Shown piece after piece: positions 12,501 through 23,023 of a stretch of DNA of 64,000 nt. A program made the translations under genes and the position numbers. Source of the DNA: Macrocystis pyrifera. Its lineage: Eukaryota; Sar; Phaeophyceae; Laminariales; Laminariaceae. The notes beneath the pieces are model-generated. The model saw only the letters and a program-made list of their open reading frames with translations. It was not told the DNA's origin and did no database searches. The DNA lies in NCBI GenBank assembly GCA_031763025.1, contig JASSKH010000006.1, forward strand, positions 5,763,691 to 5,827,690, written 5' to 3'. How positions within the stretch are numbered: the first letter of the stretch is position 1; each line of letters begins with the position of its first letter.

Positions 12501-15500
12501 GTGTTTCTAGTTGACCGGGAAACCCTCACTCCTTCGAACTACCCCAACATCTTCGCGACTCCCTTGCTTGGTTCAGTGACACTGACTCTGACATATTATG
12601 TGCGCCGGTGTAAGTGGTGCCACGTTTGGGGCACTACATTCTGAGTCAACATGTTGTGGCCGGATGAGCTCCAGAAATGGCCAAATACCGGTTACTGTTA
12701 TACTCCCACTTCGGGTAGTCAATGTTTCAGAGGGCTAGCGCAGAGAAACCTTGAATAGGTAGGACACAAATAAACGCATTTAGCTCATAGTTTGAGTGAG
12801 ATGTTGAACTCCTCACGTGGGGAAACTCTGGACCACGCCCCAACTGTGGCATTACTCGGTAGGAAATTTGTGCAAAACACGCCGGACACACCGACCACCT
12901 ATGCCTCCCATCCAGTGACAAGCAGTGCATATCAGGTACATTAAATTTATTTTTTGCCCTTTGGTGCTAGCATGTCGTGTCCTCACGCATACAAGCTGTA
13001 TTAAATTATTAATAAAGCTGTGCACAACAGGGAATATAGATATATAGTCCTCCTCCTCGGTTATCTCCATCCGATTCGAGAAGGGTACCGGTACCTGGTA
13101 CCTCGTCCCTGGTATATGTGGGGCGCTGACCACGCTTGTGAACTGTCCTGCTCGTGGTGCGCTGGCGTGATCACGCTGACGGAGTGTGCACCCCAATAAT
13201 CGTGGATTAGGTTCCCCGCGGCCTTTCAGGCCTGCAGCAACGAAGAGGTTCCGTTGCGGAAACCATGGGCTCGGTATTTTGGAGAGTAAAATGGGCAGAA
13301 GATCCCCAGTGAGTGAGAAACCAACAGGACAGGATAGAAGCGGATGCGAAGGGTCATGAGTGCTGCACCCGACACGTTGGGATAAAGGCAAGAACCAGAG
13401 CGGGCGAAATTGTAGATGGTGAAAAGCTGTTCAATAACAAGTAGGGAGGGGCCTAAACACGCGCCGAGTTACTCGGGCAGTACGAAGGGCCGCAGAGTTA
13501 ATTACTGATGAGGGCGAGTTGATGGTGGGCATATTTAACGTCACTGCTCTACCCGTTAACGGCAAGAGCGATCTTGGACATGCCGAGGCGATCATGCAGG
13601 TCTGCAGGCAAAACCAGTGTGACAATGTTTGGTTGCAGGAGGCGAGACAGGATGGGTAGGACGGGTTCACAGCAGCGAGGTTCACGGTGTACTGGGGAGG
13701 AGGTGTCGCAGGTGGTACGAAGGCCAAGGGTCAACACCGAGCAGGGGCGGCCATCAGGGAGTTGGTCTTGTAGGATGTCGAGAAGGGTGGACTAACTGTG
13801 GAGTACATCAATGCTCGACTCAGGAAGGTGCTACCAAGCCTGAAAGGGAAATCGAATGGGATACCCTTTAAGGTTACGTACTGTTCGACTAATAGTCACG
13901 AATGAGTCGGTGACAAAGACCTATTGTGGGCCACACTAGACAAAACTGCGGCTGAATTGCCTCAAGGAGAACACCTACGTGCCAAGATGGATGAGGACGG
14001 TCCCACTGGCGCACGAGGGGGTGATTGCGTCGATGCCAAGGTGCTGGGTGCATACGGGCGGGATACGCTCAATGACAACGGACGGCGACTCCTGGCGTTC
14101 TCAGGAGAAAACCTGCTTGCCCTTGCCAATACGTTGTTCAGCGCACCCACGTGTGGAATCTCATACATCTTCCATAGTCCAAATCGTGGGAAAGGTCGCT
14201 ACCGCCTGAACTTTATCCTCTCGCGGCACCCAGAAAGACGAATTGTACCAAATACAACTCTGCGTCGATCATCTCTAGCAAAACCTCAATCAAAGCACAC
14301 CCTGGCCACAGCAGACATCTGACTTCCTGGACGCTTTGCCCCAACCCGCCGCAAGCGAAAGGTGAACGGCAGACGGGCAGTCGAACTGCAACAACTGATG
14401 ATAAACCCCCAACAGCGAAGAGCTATCACTGAGAAATTCAAACCCTTAACCCCTGGCAAGGATGTGGATAGTATGGGAATGCTGTTCCCTGAAACAATGC
14501 TGTTGACTGTTGTTAACATCGCGCTATGTGCACAAAGCACAGCCAAGGACTGGCGGGATGGTGTGATAGCGAGAAACCAAAGGCGTAAATGCTTGCGGCG
14601 TGGAAAGAGGAGGAATCCTCCTGAGAGCAATTGCGCGCGGATCCAAGCAACCGCAACCTCACGTCAAAACGTCCCGGGAAGCAGCTGGGAAGCACCGAAG
14701 GCGCGTGAGGATCGAAGCTTTGCAGAGAACCTTCGAGGAATTCGTCAGTTAACGTAAGGTGCGCATCAATGTTGGCAACCAATCTAGCCTTTTCAAGCAG
14801 CTCAAGCAGATGGAGTTTGAGCGGAAGAAATCGTCCTGCTCTGAATACATCAGTGACGCAGAGGGAGGTTTGCTCCGTGACATGGGACTCGTTCGCCATC
14901 GCTTGGTGCAGTGCTTCAGGTTTGCTCAACACGAAGTCGCCAACGCTCGACCAGAGTATCGTCGAAGGAAAGGTGTATCTGCCGTACCCACCTCACCATT
15001 GTTCGCCATCGATCTTTCAAGTGAAGTGAACCACGAAACGCATGTCAAGCCGAAAGGCTGTTGGACCCGATGAGCTCCCTGCTGAACTGCTCAAACTCGA
15101 GTTGGATGGAGTTCCCGATCGTAACCGCCGTATACTAGAACCGTTCCACGCTATTGTAGTCGTTGTATTGTAAGGCGGGGGCGTTTTGCAGCACTGAAAA
15201 GAGGCCACGAGCATAGTTTTGCACAAGAAAGACTAGACTGAGTATGGTCACTATCGAGGCATCTCACTCGTGGCACACGCTGGCAAGTTTCGTCTCAAGG
15301 TAATCGCCAATCGCCTCAGCCATTACTTCCTAGAGGAGCAGTGCAGCTTCAGACCGCAACGTTCGACGATATATATATATTTGTGGTTCGGCGGCTTCAG
15401 CACTTGGTACCAAAGCACCACACCCCTCTTTACGTGTGTTTCATCGACCTCACCAAGGCATACGATTGGGTCTTCTGGACTCTCTTGTGGACCGTGCTTG

Positions 15501-18500
15501 CTCGGTTGATCGCACCACAAACGATGCTCCCGGTTATTCGCCACTTCCACTATGGAGTGCGTGCGAGCATCCGGACGGACGATGGTGAATGTTCAGACCA
15601 GGTTAGCGTGAGGAAGAATCTACGGCAAGGATGCGTGCTCACACCATTGTTGTTCAATATGTTATTCATTGCCATACTGCGCGTGTCCGTGAAGCGATTT
15701 AGCGTCAATGCAGATGTGGTGAACGATATGGTGTACACCAAGGTGAAGGATGACAGGGGGGGGGGGGGGAGGGAGTCGATGGGAGGGCAGAGAAAAAGCA
15801 AGATAAGTCCCAGGAGACTCTGGTGAAGCCGCAACCAATCAGGGGAGTGCTGCATGCAGATGGCACGGGCCTGGTTTCCAGATCGAGAAACAACCTTGCC
15901 AAAATGATTGTAATATGTGGTTCGTTCGGATTCACAGTTTCAGACGCCAAGACGGAGACCATACCCCTAAAGACGAAACATTTGGACAGGGTCACTTTCA
16001 ATGTGGAGGCAGCCGGTCACGTGCACAAACAAACCACCACATGCCTTGGTGTACCTTGACGCAACTGTGCGCGACAACGCCGACCGCACTGGTGAAATCA
16101 ACCGTGGTGGGCTGCTGGCCAACCCACGCTTCGGACGATATAGTGTACCACTGCACGACCAGCCCCTCACACCGCTCCGGCTCAGAGTACGGATGCTCAA
16201 AGCCAGGGTAATGAAGACCATGCTATACTAGTGTGTCACGTGGAGCCCCGCCGTGGCCCATCTCGCCATACTGCAGACAGCTCACCACCGTTCTCTCGCC
16301 CGCTGCATCGGATGGAAGAGAAAACATCGCGAAGCGTTCCACGAAATGGGCTCACCCTATTTTTACGGAGCTCCATACCTCACCCTAAAACTGACTTCAG
16401 CAAAACCCAAGATCCATCTTGATGAATATTCTCATGGCCCTAGTACTAAAACCGTCGTTTTTGTAAACAACATTGGCATTCCGACGATTTTGGGATAAGG
16501 AATCCCGTCATTCAGAACAAAACAAGCGAAAATGTGCTACCTCTATTGTAGAACGCGTCTCCCGACTGCTACCATATGCTTGCATACAGAGACACACTGG
16601 CCAAAACTGGCTGTGAGAACGTCGAGACGACGGCACCACAGCGGAATATACGTTTAGCGGGGTGTGTAGGTCGTATCGGTAACCATAGACTACCCAAACG
16701 AGTGATGTTTGGCAAACTATAGGGGAGACAGGGTTACTTGGGAGGGCAAGAGCAGGACTGGTTGGGTTGTCTCGAACGGGGACTGTCGTTGTGTAACTTG
16801 CCCAACGAAACGATACAACTGACGCTGGTAACGAAGAAATGGGGCTAGTGGGTTTATACGTATTGAAGAAGCGGCGGAGCAATACACGGAGCGTTGGTTC
16901 TTGAAAAGGAGTAGGGGAATGTAGAACAACGACGAGAGCTCGAGGTACAAAAGTCGCCGCGACTAGATCAAGATACCGTTAGGCCCGAGGCGCGGGGGGG
17001 GGGGGGGGCGTTGAAGGAAGCGTACAAGTAGCAGCTAGGCTGGTTACGAAAGTGAAGACAACCGCAAAACGTTACACTGGCCGTCTATGTGGGACGCCCC
17101 GTGACTACTGCCTACTACTGTGATAAAATCCTTGTTTCAGGTTTAGTTTGTTGTTGTCTTTGATACCCTATTCTCTGCCAGATACATGGTCCCCCCTGCA
17201 ATCCTTCGTCGACTGCGTCACTTTATTCTTACATCTTCTGGACCCTAATTCTGCTTTTATTCCGAATCGTTTTCAGCCCCCTCTTGGTCCGCCTGTCTGT
17301 GCCTTCTTTGTGTCGGTGGTGTCGTCCTTGACACACCAAGTGGGCATAGGTTTAATCGTTTACGTTTGTGGTGAGCTCTTTCTCTCGACCCTCTTCTTGT
17401 CTTCTTGAATTCCGTCTGGTCTTTCTGTGACGTCGTTGTGTTGGTCCATTAGCTGGATGTATCATAGAACGAATCGTACAAGCAAACAGCAATCATGTCC
17501 TCGAGACTCGACCTGCAACCTGAGCGCACGTTTTGCTTCGCATTTTGTCATCAAGTGTTTCCCTTTATTTTGCTTTTCTTCTCTTTCTTTTTTCCCTCTT
17601 CGTGTATTTCTTTTTTCCTTTACCTTTTTTCTTAATCTACATATTTCACCATGAATATGGTCGCTGCTTTATATGGATTCAAGTGATAGGAAATGGTAGA
17701 TCACAGGTCGTTAGTACCGTTTTCTTTGCGAACTGGTTCAATACGGACGTGCGCAGTATCTCACACTTGTTTGTTTTCTCCCTTCAAGATGCAGTGTGTT
17801 ACAGCCAGTTTAGTGACCACAGCCAGGATTTCCGGGAGGTCAGTTAATGTGATAACATCGTCATCATCACGCAGTACCTGACTTTCAGAACAGTCGAAAG
17901 CTTGCTCAGGCACAGGACTTCATGCCATAGGCATGCAATAAAAATGGCAATCAGTCTAAAACAAATGATGGGACTGATTCCCAGTGTGGTACTGTCACTC
18001 CTCAGGTAAGGAAAGCACTGTGGGTCAGAAACTGATATAGCCGAGCTAAATACACCTTTCACACCAAGCGTTTACGTCCATCGTTCGATGTAGTGTTGAC
18101 TTGCTGCCTGTTACCCGGCGCTGGATTTTAATTGACGTATGGGCTGCTTGCTTGCCGCTCGAACATTCGCACAGATACCCGTACCTTCTTCCCAACGTCT
18201 TTGTGGCGGGAATGGCGCTCGTGTCGCTGCTGCTGGTGCACCTTTTCCTAGCGGCTCCAGAGCTTGCCGACAGCAAGAACCCAACGTGAGTATTCATGAG
18301 GAAGTGAGTTTTGTGGCTCAGCTGGCGTGATGTGAGTGGTATCGTCGCGGAAGGTGTATTACGCTGACGTCCGACGGATGGATAGTATGGTGCTTTCTCG
18401 TCGAGCAATCTTTGCCTATCTTGTCGGTTAAGGCGCAACTAGCACACGAGCCACGTGCGCACATGAGGTCGATTTCGATTCATTGGCTTCGTTTTCTGCC

Positions 18501-21500
18501 AAGAATACAGCGAATCCATTGCGAAGAAGACAAGGATCACATGTTGATCCTTAATATAAGGTAGAAGGTTGACCGGATTATTGACGTGCTCCGTGGCCCG
18601 TAGTACGCTTTTCCTCGAGGAAAATACTCTGGGTGACAGAGGGGACAAGCTAGTATAATACTCGACCGAAGGCTCTACGGAAATAGGTTGATAAAATTCA
18701 TAACTGCTCCGAGGTTGTTCGGCCCTTGTCGAAGGACGACGTTTCTTACCGGGAAAGCCACCGTTAAGTGCGTAGAGAACACCGCACGTAACGATGCTGT
18801 ACTGTTTCGCAGCTATTTTGTTGTCGTGATCGACTCAACTATGGCTGTGGTTTGACGCATGAATCACAGCGACAGCGGCAGCAGCAACAACAACCACACC
18901 CATAGTATCAACAACACCAACACGAGCAACAGCAGTAGCGACGCTTCCCCAAAAAATGGGAGGCGGCATCATGTCTGCGTCTTAAAATGCATCGCTGTCG
19001 ACCATGGGGCCAGACTTCTTTTACCACTCCTTGTTTTTTTCGTACCCGGCCCCCCAACCCTTCTACCTCCACCGCTCGCGCCATGCTAAGCATCTACGCT
19101 TGCATGGGCTGACTCTTCGGTTCTATCACACACCGAGAAGGCCTATAGTACTGTCACTCCACATTCCAGCTGCGATAGGGGTAGCACTTGTTGGTCAAAA
19201 CCTTTGGCCGACTGACAGGGCTCGTTAATCCTGTCTCGTCGTAACACTACCCAAGTGCTTCACTATCTTTCGTCGAATAGCTAGACTTTCATACCGTTCA
19301 TTGGGATTGGGCACAAACGACATCCTAAATATTACATGTTTTCGGTGAGTTACGAAAGCCTTACAGAACCTCCTCAAGCAAGGAGCCTCGGAAGCTGTGG
19401 TGGTACTGCTAATAGACAAGCACGGGTAACGAGCAACGTCAATGATGCATGCTCGTGCACGTTCGAGGTGAGCTTCAACGTTTCCGCAGGCTCCTCATAA
19501 GAGGGAGATCGACTCTATCACACCGAAACCTGACCCTTGAAGAAAATTCGAAAGTTGAAACGCAAAATGAACGATTTCAGGGCTCAAGGTCTGTACCAAC
19601 AAACCAAAATAAACAACAATACTCCAACGACTGAGAACAATCGTTCTAGTGGAGGAAGAGGAGCCCGGTCAGCCACACAAAAAAAACGGAGTATGTGCCA
19701 TGGCCTGTCGGAACAAGCGTTCCAATTGTTGAGCTGCCGGAAACCAATCTGCGACGGTAGTGGTCAATTGGTGTACCCTTGGCAAGGGAGTAATCTGACA
19801 ACGAGAGACCCCCACTCCCGTGGTGTCCCCTTGTCTCGCTTTTGAGACTCCGAACCGGGTGGCTCCTTTTGCGCTGTTGAATGGTGATGGATTAATCTAC
19901 CACTTGTTTCGGTCTCCCCTATGACTCAACTCCCTTTGTTTTCCTCTCTCTTCCGCAAATTGAAAATGTCGTACTGACGCATTTGGTCTTGGTGTCACTG
20001 TGGGGGTGGCGACGGCAGCGGCGGTGAGACGGACGGCGCGTTGGGGACCCAGCTGGCGTCTGAGCAGCCGGTAGAGGTTGGGGCTGGCGGCGGTACCAGA
20101 ATACCGTCGCAGATTATGCAACCAAGGACGGTGTCTACGACAGTTACTCAGAATAACGGATCTAGCTGTGAAGTTGAAGCCCTGAGTCTCGAGCGCTCGT
20201 CTGAGCAGCCGGTAGACGTTGAGGTCGACGGTGGTACCAGAGTGCCGTCACGGATGATGCAGCCAAAGGCGATGTGTACGACTGTGACTGATCAGTACGG
20301 GTCTAGCTCTGATGCGAAAAGCCGAATTCTCGAGTGTGCCGACAGAGATTCCAAGCCAAACAGTTTGCTGGGGCAGCATCACATCCGCGGTCTCCTGGTC
20401 ATCGACGCTCTCTACTCGGTAAGTGCCTCAAGATATAACCTCTGTTCACTTTTCCCTGCGTGTTCGTCGGGCCTGGTCTGCCAAATGCAGGCCACCGGGA
20501 GGGGAGGGGGGGGGGGGGGGTGTACTCAATATCATACATGGTCGTAGTCGTATGATCATAGGGGGATAAGGCGTAACGGCTAAGGTTTGGAGGGCATAGA
20601 CGTACCTTGAAGCACCCAACAGTTCACTTTTGTTTTTGTCGGCAGCTATTGCCGTCGGGGTATATTGTACATGTCTACAGTACCGTCCACCCCGGCGTCG
20701 GGTTTGTTTCACGCACGTGCCGATATGATACCCTGTCTTCACTATCTCTGGTGAAACATAGACCCGCATGCGTGTTTCACAGACCTCGGTACGGCGTATC
20801 TACAGGATTCACACGCAGCATAGTAGGCCCTCATCGTTAGCTCAGATAAGCCTAGACCTGCTTGTGTTCATATTAGAAATGCGGTGACACGGTGTACGAC
20901 CGCGGAGATGAACCGCGTACGAAGGCATGCTACCGTAAGCTTGTCCGTATTTCCCACACCCTGCGTTATTAGCTTACATACTCCGGGCTGGAGGCGGTGT
21001 TCACCCTGTGGGCCCTCAGCACTCTTGCCAAGGGGGGGCTGGATTGGTCAGCTAGCGACATCGGGCAGGTGCGACATACTTCACCCAACTTTTGTCCTAT
21101 TGCGAAACACGAATCTCGCTCTAATCGTGCGTATTTTGTCGTAAACAACGGAAATACAGTCCTAAGGGGGTACACTGTGTTTACTTGTTCTCCATGGATC
21201 ATACCGTTTCGTGAACGCCGACGGTTTCCGCAGCCCGCTTCTGTGATAGACGCTCTTCTCCCCCGCGTTCCGTCCCCTGGAGTACAGTCTCGCGTATTGC
21301 GTCTGGACCTCCAGCCACTATGCATAACTGCAGCATGAACACTAGGCGTTTGGAACGAACTCCGTCTGTTCTCCAGGAGATGCAACCACCACAGAGCGTG
21401 GCTTTTTGGCCAGGTAATGCACCCCCGGTTTCCTCGGATTTAAGTGGCATCGAGCAACCGCTAGTCGCGAAGACACGGACACATGAACATATGCGTACGC

Positions 21501-23023
21501 CGATCCTTTAGTAGTGCCATATATCCCCAAGGGCCTCACCAAACACCGTCGGGAATCTGCAGTTAAACAAATACAAGACACATAACGATGTCCACCCCCA
21601 CGCCTCTCACTCGCCGTGTTGGTGCAGATGATACGTGTGATCATAAACGTGTCTGGCCGCCGCAAGCGCTGTGGCTTTAACCTTACGCACCCCCCGTCCC
21701 CCTCTTCATACGCCTCCTCCCCTCACCCTCTCACACTCGCAAAGGCGTTTTTCTCTTGCGGGTTGATGCTGCTGGTCTTCGAGCTGTTTTTGGTTCCAAT
21801 CCTCACACCGCGGTTCGGCATCCGACTGTGCCAGAGGCTGGGCTCGGTCGTCGAAGTTTCCCTTTATTTCATTTTCCCCCTTCTCTCCCACATGAGCAGC
21901 ACCGGACACCTGGTTAAAGCCGCCGGGGCCGTCCTTTTGTTCTTGGTATTGGCGGCGTCGGATCCGGTGGGTGCCTGTTCCCTCGTTGCTTCAATATGTA
22001 GGGGTCAACAATAGCCAGAATGGTCCGGTGGCCTGTGCATTGCTGTCGCTGGCCGGTGAATGTGAACGACGTATGTACAGACGGAAAGCCAAACGCGTCG
22101 CTGCTTTGTAAAATGGGTTACATTCCAGTTATCGATAGACGGGAGAAGAAAGGGACAGAGACTGGCCGTGTCGGGTTAAATATCGCAGGGGGGTGTGCAT
22201 GTACCACTCATAATTGTATGTCTGTGGCAACGGAATGAGGCATTCTTCCTCGTTCACCCATTGATTCTTATCAGCTTCTCATTACCTCCTTTGCGACTGC
22301 CCCTGCACGTTGTCAACATTGTGTTTTGTGGGGTTCGAGGACTTTGTGTTGAAGGACAGGCGAGTTGACCTACTGTTGCTTAGAGTTTGGTGATCAGTAG
22401 AGATGCACGGAGCAGTGAGTTGCATAGCGGGGGGGGGTGCGATCTTACGAGGTCGTACCACCCTAGGAAACCAAGGTTCTGTGGCAGGCCCGACCCTCCT
22501 CCTCGAGAGACACCGCGAACAAAATCTAGAGATCGTTTAAAATTTATGGCGATGGCGATGGGAGAAAGGCGTTATGTAGCGTGAATCACCCAGAAAGCCC
22601 TGACCTAAGCGCATGCCCGTATTGTCTCCTTGTATCGCCCCGTGCTCGTTCGACGTGCCTTGGGTCGCGTTCGACCCTCGTCAGTTCTACATTGGCCTGT
22701 CGCTGGCCGTCAATAATGCCACTGGCCCGGATCGACGCGGGGAGCTGAATGGAATTTTGATGACGACGACCTCTGTCGCGAGGTCTCTATCCCCCGTTTG
22801 CTTCTCGGCGTTGTTCGCCTACTCCATCGACGGCGAGCATCCGTTTCCCCTCGACTACCACCTCGCGTTTTACTGCATCGGTTTGATCAGACTGACCGTG
22901 GCTTGGATGGGATGGAACCGGATTTCTGACAACGGTGCCGTGGTTGAAGAGAAACCGATGTTTGAGGGGTGGTTCTGCAACGTCCGCCACAAATACGAAA
23001 GCGTCGGGGAACAAGTTATATGA
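6458..23023 (+). CDS. MFS transporter, ZIFL-like, nine exons
   Basis: Spliced gene for a predicted 566-residue membrane transporter of the major facilitator superfamily, closest in pattern to plant zinc-induced-facilitator-like (ZIFL) proteins. Exons: 6458-6596, 8334-8517, 10333-10436, 12194-12299, 18175-18285, 20019-20418, 20973-21068, 21745-21966, 22685-23023. Every junction has GT/AG and all phases agree. Visible landmarks: TM1 then [16 protein letters not shown] motif [20 protein letters not shown] (residues 60-78); [14 protein letters not shown] (TM5, motif-C-like); FGRYPYLLP; a long cytoplasmic loop (residues ~215-335); [18 protein letters not shown]. Family members move small solutes or metal chelates by proton antiport; the substrate here is unknown. 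The ATG at 6458 is preferred because it places TM1 at the N terminus, but an upstream exon is possible. The protein is longer than typical ZIFL proteins (~480 residues, family knowledge) because of the central loop. The gene is not visibly broken. Confidence 0.88.
6597..8333 (+). other. MFS intron 1
   Basis: Phase-1 intron of 1737 bases. It contains open stretches of up to 217 codons (7384-8037, +) with no recognisable domain and no conserved phase, so none is called. A GCTCCTGGCTTGAGGAGCTC inverted motif lies near 7343. Confidence 0.75.
8334..8517 (+). CDS. MFS gene exon 2
   Basis: Acceptor TTTTCCAG|GA completes the glycine of KAG-YFAG. The exon carries TM2 and the loop 2-3 motif A ([19 protein letters not shown]), then TM3. 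The donor is GTCAG|GTGAGA, phase 2. This is the strongest single piece of MFS evidence in the window. Confidence 0.9.
8518..10332 (+). other. MFS intron 2
   Basis: Phase-2 intron of 1815 bases. Homopolymer-rich in places (poly-T at ~9052). No gene or element recognised inside. Confidence 0.75.
10333..10436 (+). CDS. MFS gene exon 3
   Basis: Acceptor GTCTCAG|G. The exon encodes [20 protein letters not shown] and then [14 protein letters not shown], corresponding to ZIFL TM4 and the following ASE(I/V)CxxEHxALG segment. The donor is TCGG|GTGAGG, phase 1. Confidence 0.85.
10437..12193 (+). other. MFS intron 3
   Basis: Phase-1 intron of 1757 bases with a 21-base poly-C tract at 12088-12108. No element recognised. 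Confidence 0.75.
12088..12108. repeat. 21-base poly-C tract
   Basis: The longest of several G/C homopolymers in the window; others on this strand are poly-G at 4427-4444, 15756-15769, 16994-17008, 20506-20520 and 62061-62075. Confidence 0.95.
12194..12299 (+). CDS. MFS gene exon 4
   Basis: Acceptor ACCACCAG|TT. The exon encodes [20 protein letters not shown] and ends SESGIFG. This fits the ZIFL TM5 signature TAWGIGLIIGPALGGFLAQP and the FGR that precedes FPYLLP. The donor is GGGAG|GTGAAT, phase 2. It is short and easy to miss because it lies 85 bases after a 21-base poly-C run. Confidence 0.85.
13400..16500 (+). mobile_element. Decayed LINE in MFS intron 4
   Basis: About 3 kb of non-LTR retrotransposon in sense orientation inside the 5.9-kb intron between exons 4 and 5. 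Order of parts: apurinic-type endonuclease start ([18 protein letters not shown] at ~13520, NVWLQEARQ at ~13626), endonuclease C-terminal part ([20 protein letters not shown], ~14045), RT linker ([13 protein letters not shown], ~15065), RT ([44 protein letters not shown] at ~15250-15665) and a 3' domain to ~16440. The catalytic box reads HADG (~15854) instead of (F/Y)ADD, so the second aspartate is lost. Many frameshifts and stops. A 14-base poly-G sits in the RT. No target duplication was found by eye. Confidence 0.85.
16500..18174 (+). other. Rest of MFS intron 4
   Basis: A 15-base poly-G at 16994-17008 and a pyrimidine-rich stretch (17560-17650). A GT donor-like site follows a small open stretch at ~17950-18013 but does not encode an MFS segment. 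No gene called. Confidence 0.6.
18175..18285 (+). CDS. MFS gene exon 5
   Basis: Acceptor TTCGCACAG|A completes the arginine of FGR-YPYLLP. The exon encodes [20 protein letters not shown] and then [16 protein letters not shown], i.e. TM6 and the start of the central loop. The donor is CCAAC|GTGAGT, phase 2. A 5.9-kb intron separates it from exon 4 and holds a LINE. Confidence 0.85.
18286..20018 (+). other. MFS intron 5
   Basis: Phase-2 intron of 1733 bases. Contains an (ARC)n-like AGC/AAC-rich stretch at 18870-18945. No element recognised. Confidence 0.65.
20019..20418 (+). CDS. MFS gene exon 6, central loop with internal duplication
   Basis: Encodes the hydrophilic central loop and the start of TM7, ending [10 protein letters not shown] before the donor TACTCG|GTAAGT (phase 0). 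The acceptor GACGGCAG|C is chosen because it restores the frame from exon 5; its pyrimidine tract is weak, so the start is less certain than the end. Two in-frame 47-codon copies lie in tandem from 20059 and 20200, sharing SEQPV(E/D)V, GGTR(I/V)PS, MQP and STTVT/CTTVT. The loop probably faces the cytosol. Confidence 0.72.
20973..21068 (+). CDS. MFS gene exon 7
   Basis: Acceptor GTTATTAG|CTT, phase 0. The exon encodes [20 protein letters not shown] and [12 protein letters not shown], matching ZIFL YTEIFSLWAVSPRKYGGL followed by SDVGE. The donor is GGGCAG|GTGCGA, phase 0. Confidence 0.85.
21745..21966 (+). CDS. MFS gene exon 8
   Basis: Acceptor CGCAAAG|GCG, phase 0. The exon encodes [20 protein letters not shown] and then TPRFG, corresponding to ZIFL TM8 (ISGFGLLIFQLFVYP), plus TM9 and the start of TM10, ending LVLAASDP. 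The donor GATCCG|GTGGGT was chosen on phase and alignment; a second GT three bases away would also be possible. Confidence 0.8.
22685..23023 (+). CDS. MFS gene exon 9, terminal
   Basis: Acceptor CCTCGTCAG|TTC, phase 0. The exon encodes [38 protein letters not shown] and TM11-12, then a hydrophilic tail ending GEQVI and a TGA stop. NN..P..RG..NG is a hallmark of TM10-11 in ZIFL and related MFS proteins. The tail of about 30 residues after [11 protein letters not shown] is probably cytoplasmic. Confidence 0.85.
   Translation, partial: FYIGLSLAVNNATGPDRRGELNGILMTTTSVARSLSPVCFSALFAYSIDGEHPFPLDYHLAFYCIGLIRLTVAWMGWNRISDNGAVVEEKPMFEGWFCNVRHKYESVGEQVI

Noticed and set aside
17941-18013. Possible extra MFS exon ending CTCCTCAG|GTAAGG
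   Set aside because: The donor looks good and the phase could fit, but exon 4 already joins exon 5 perfectly (FGR-YPYLLP) and the translated text has no MFS counterpart.
22276-22330. Possible additional exon between MFS exons 8 and 9
   Set aside because: A short CAG-bounded stretch translates [11 protein letters not shown], but lengths from TM9 to the NN..P..RG motif already match without it and no good donor follows.
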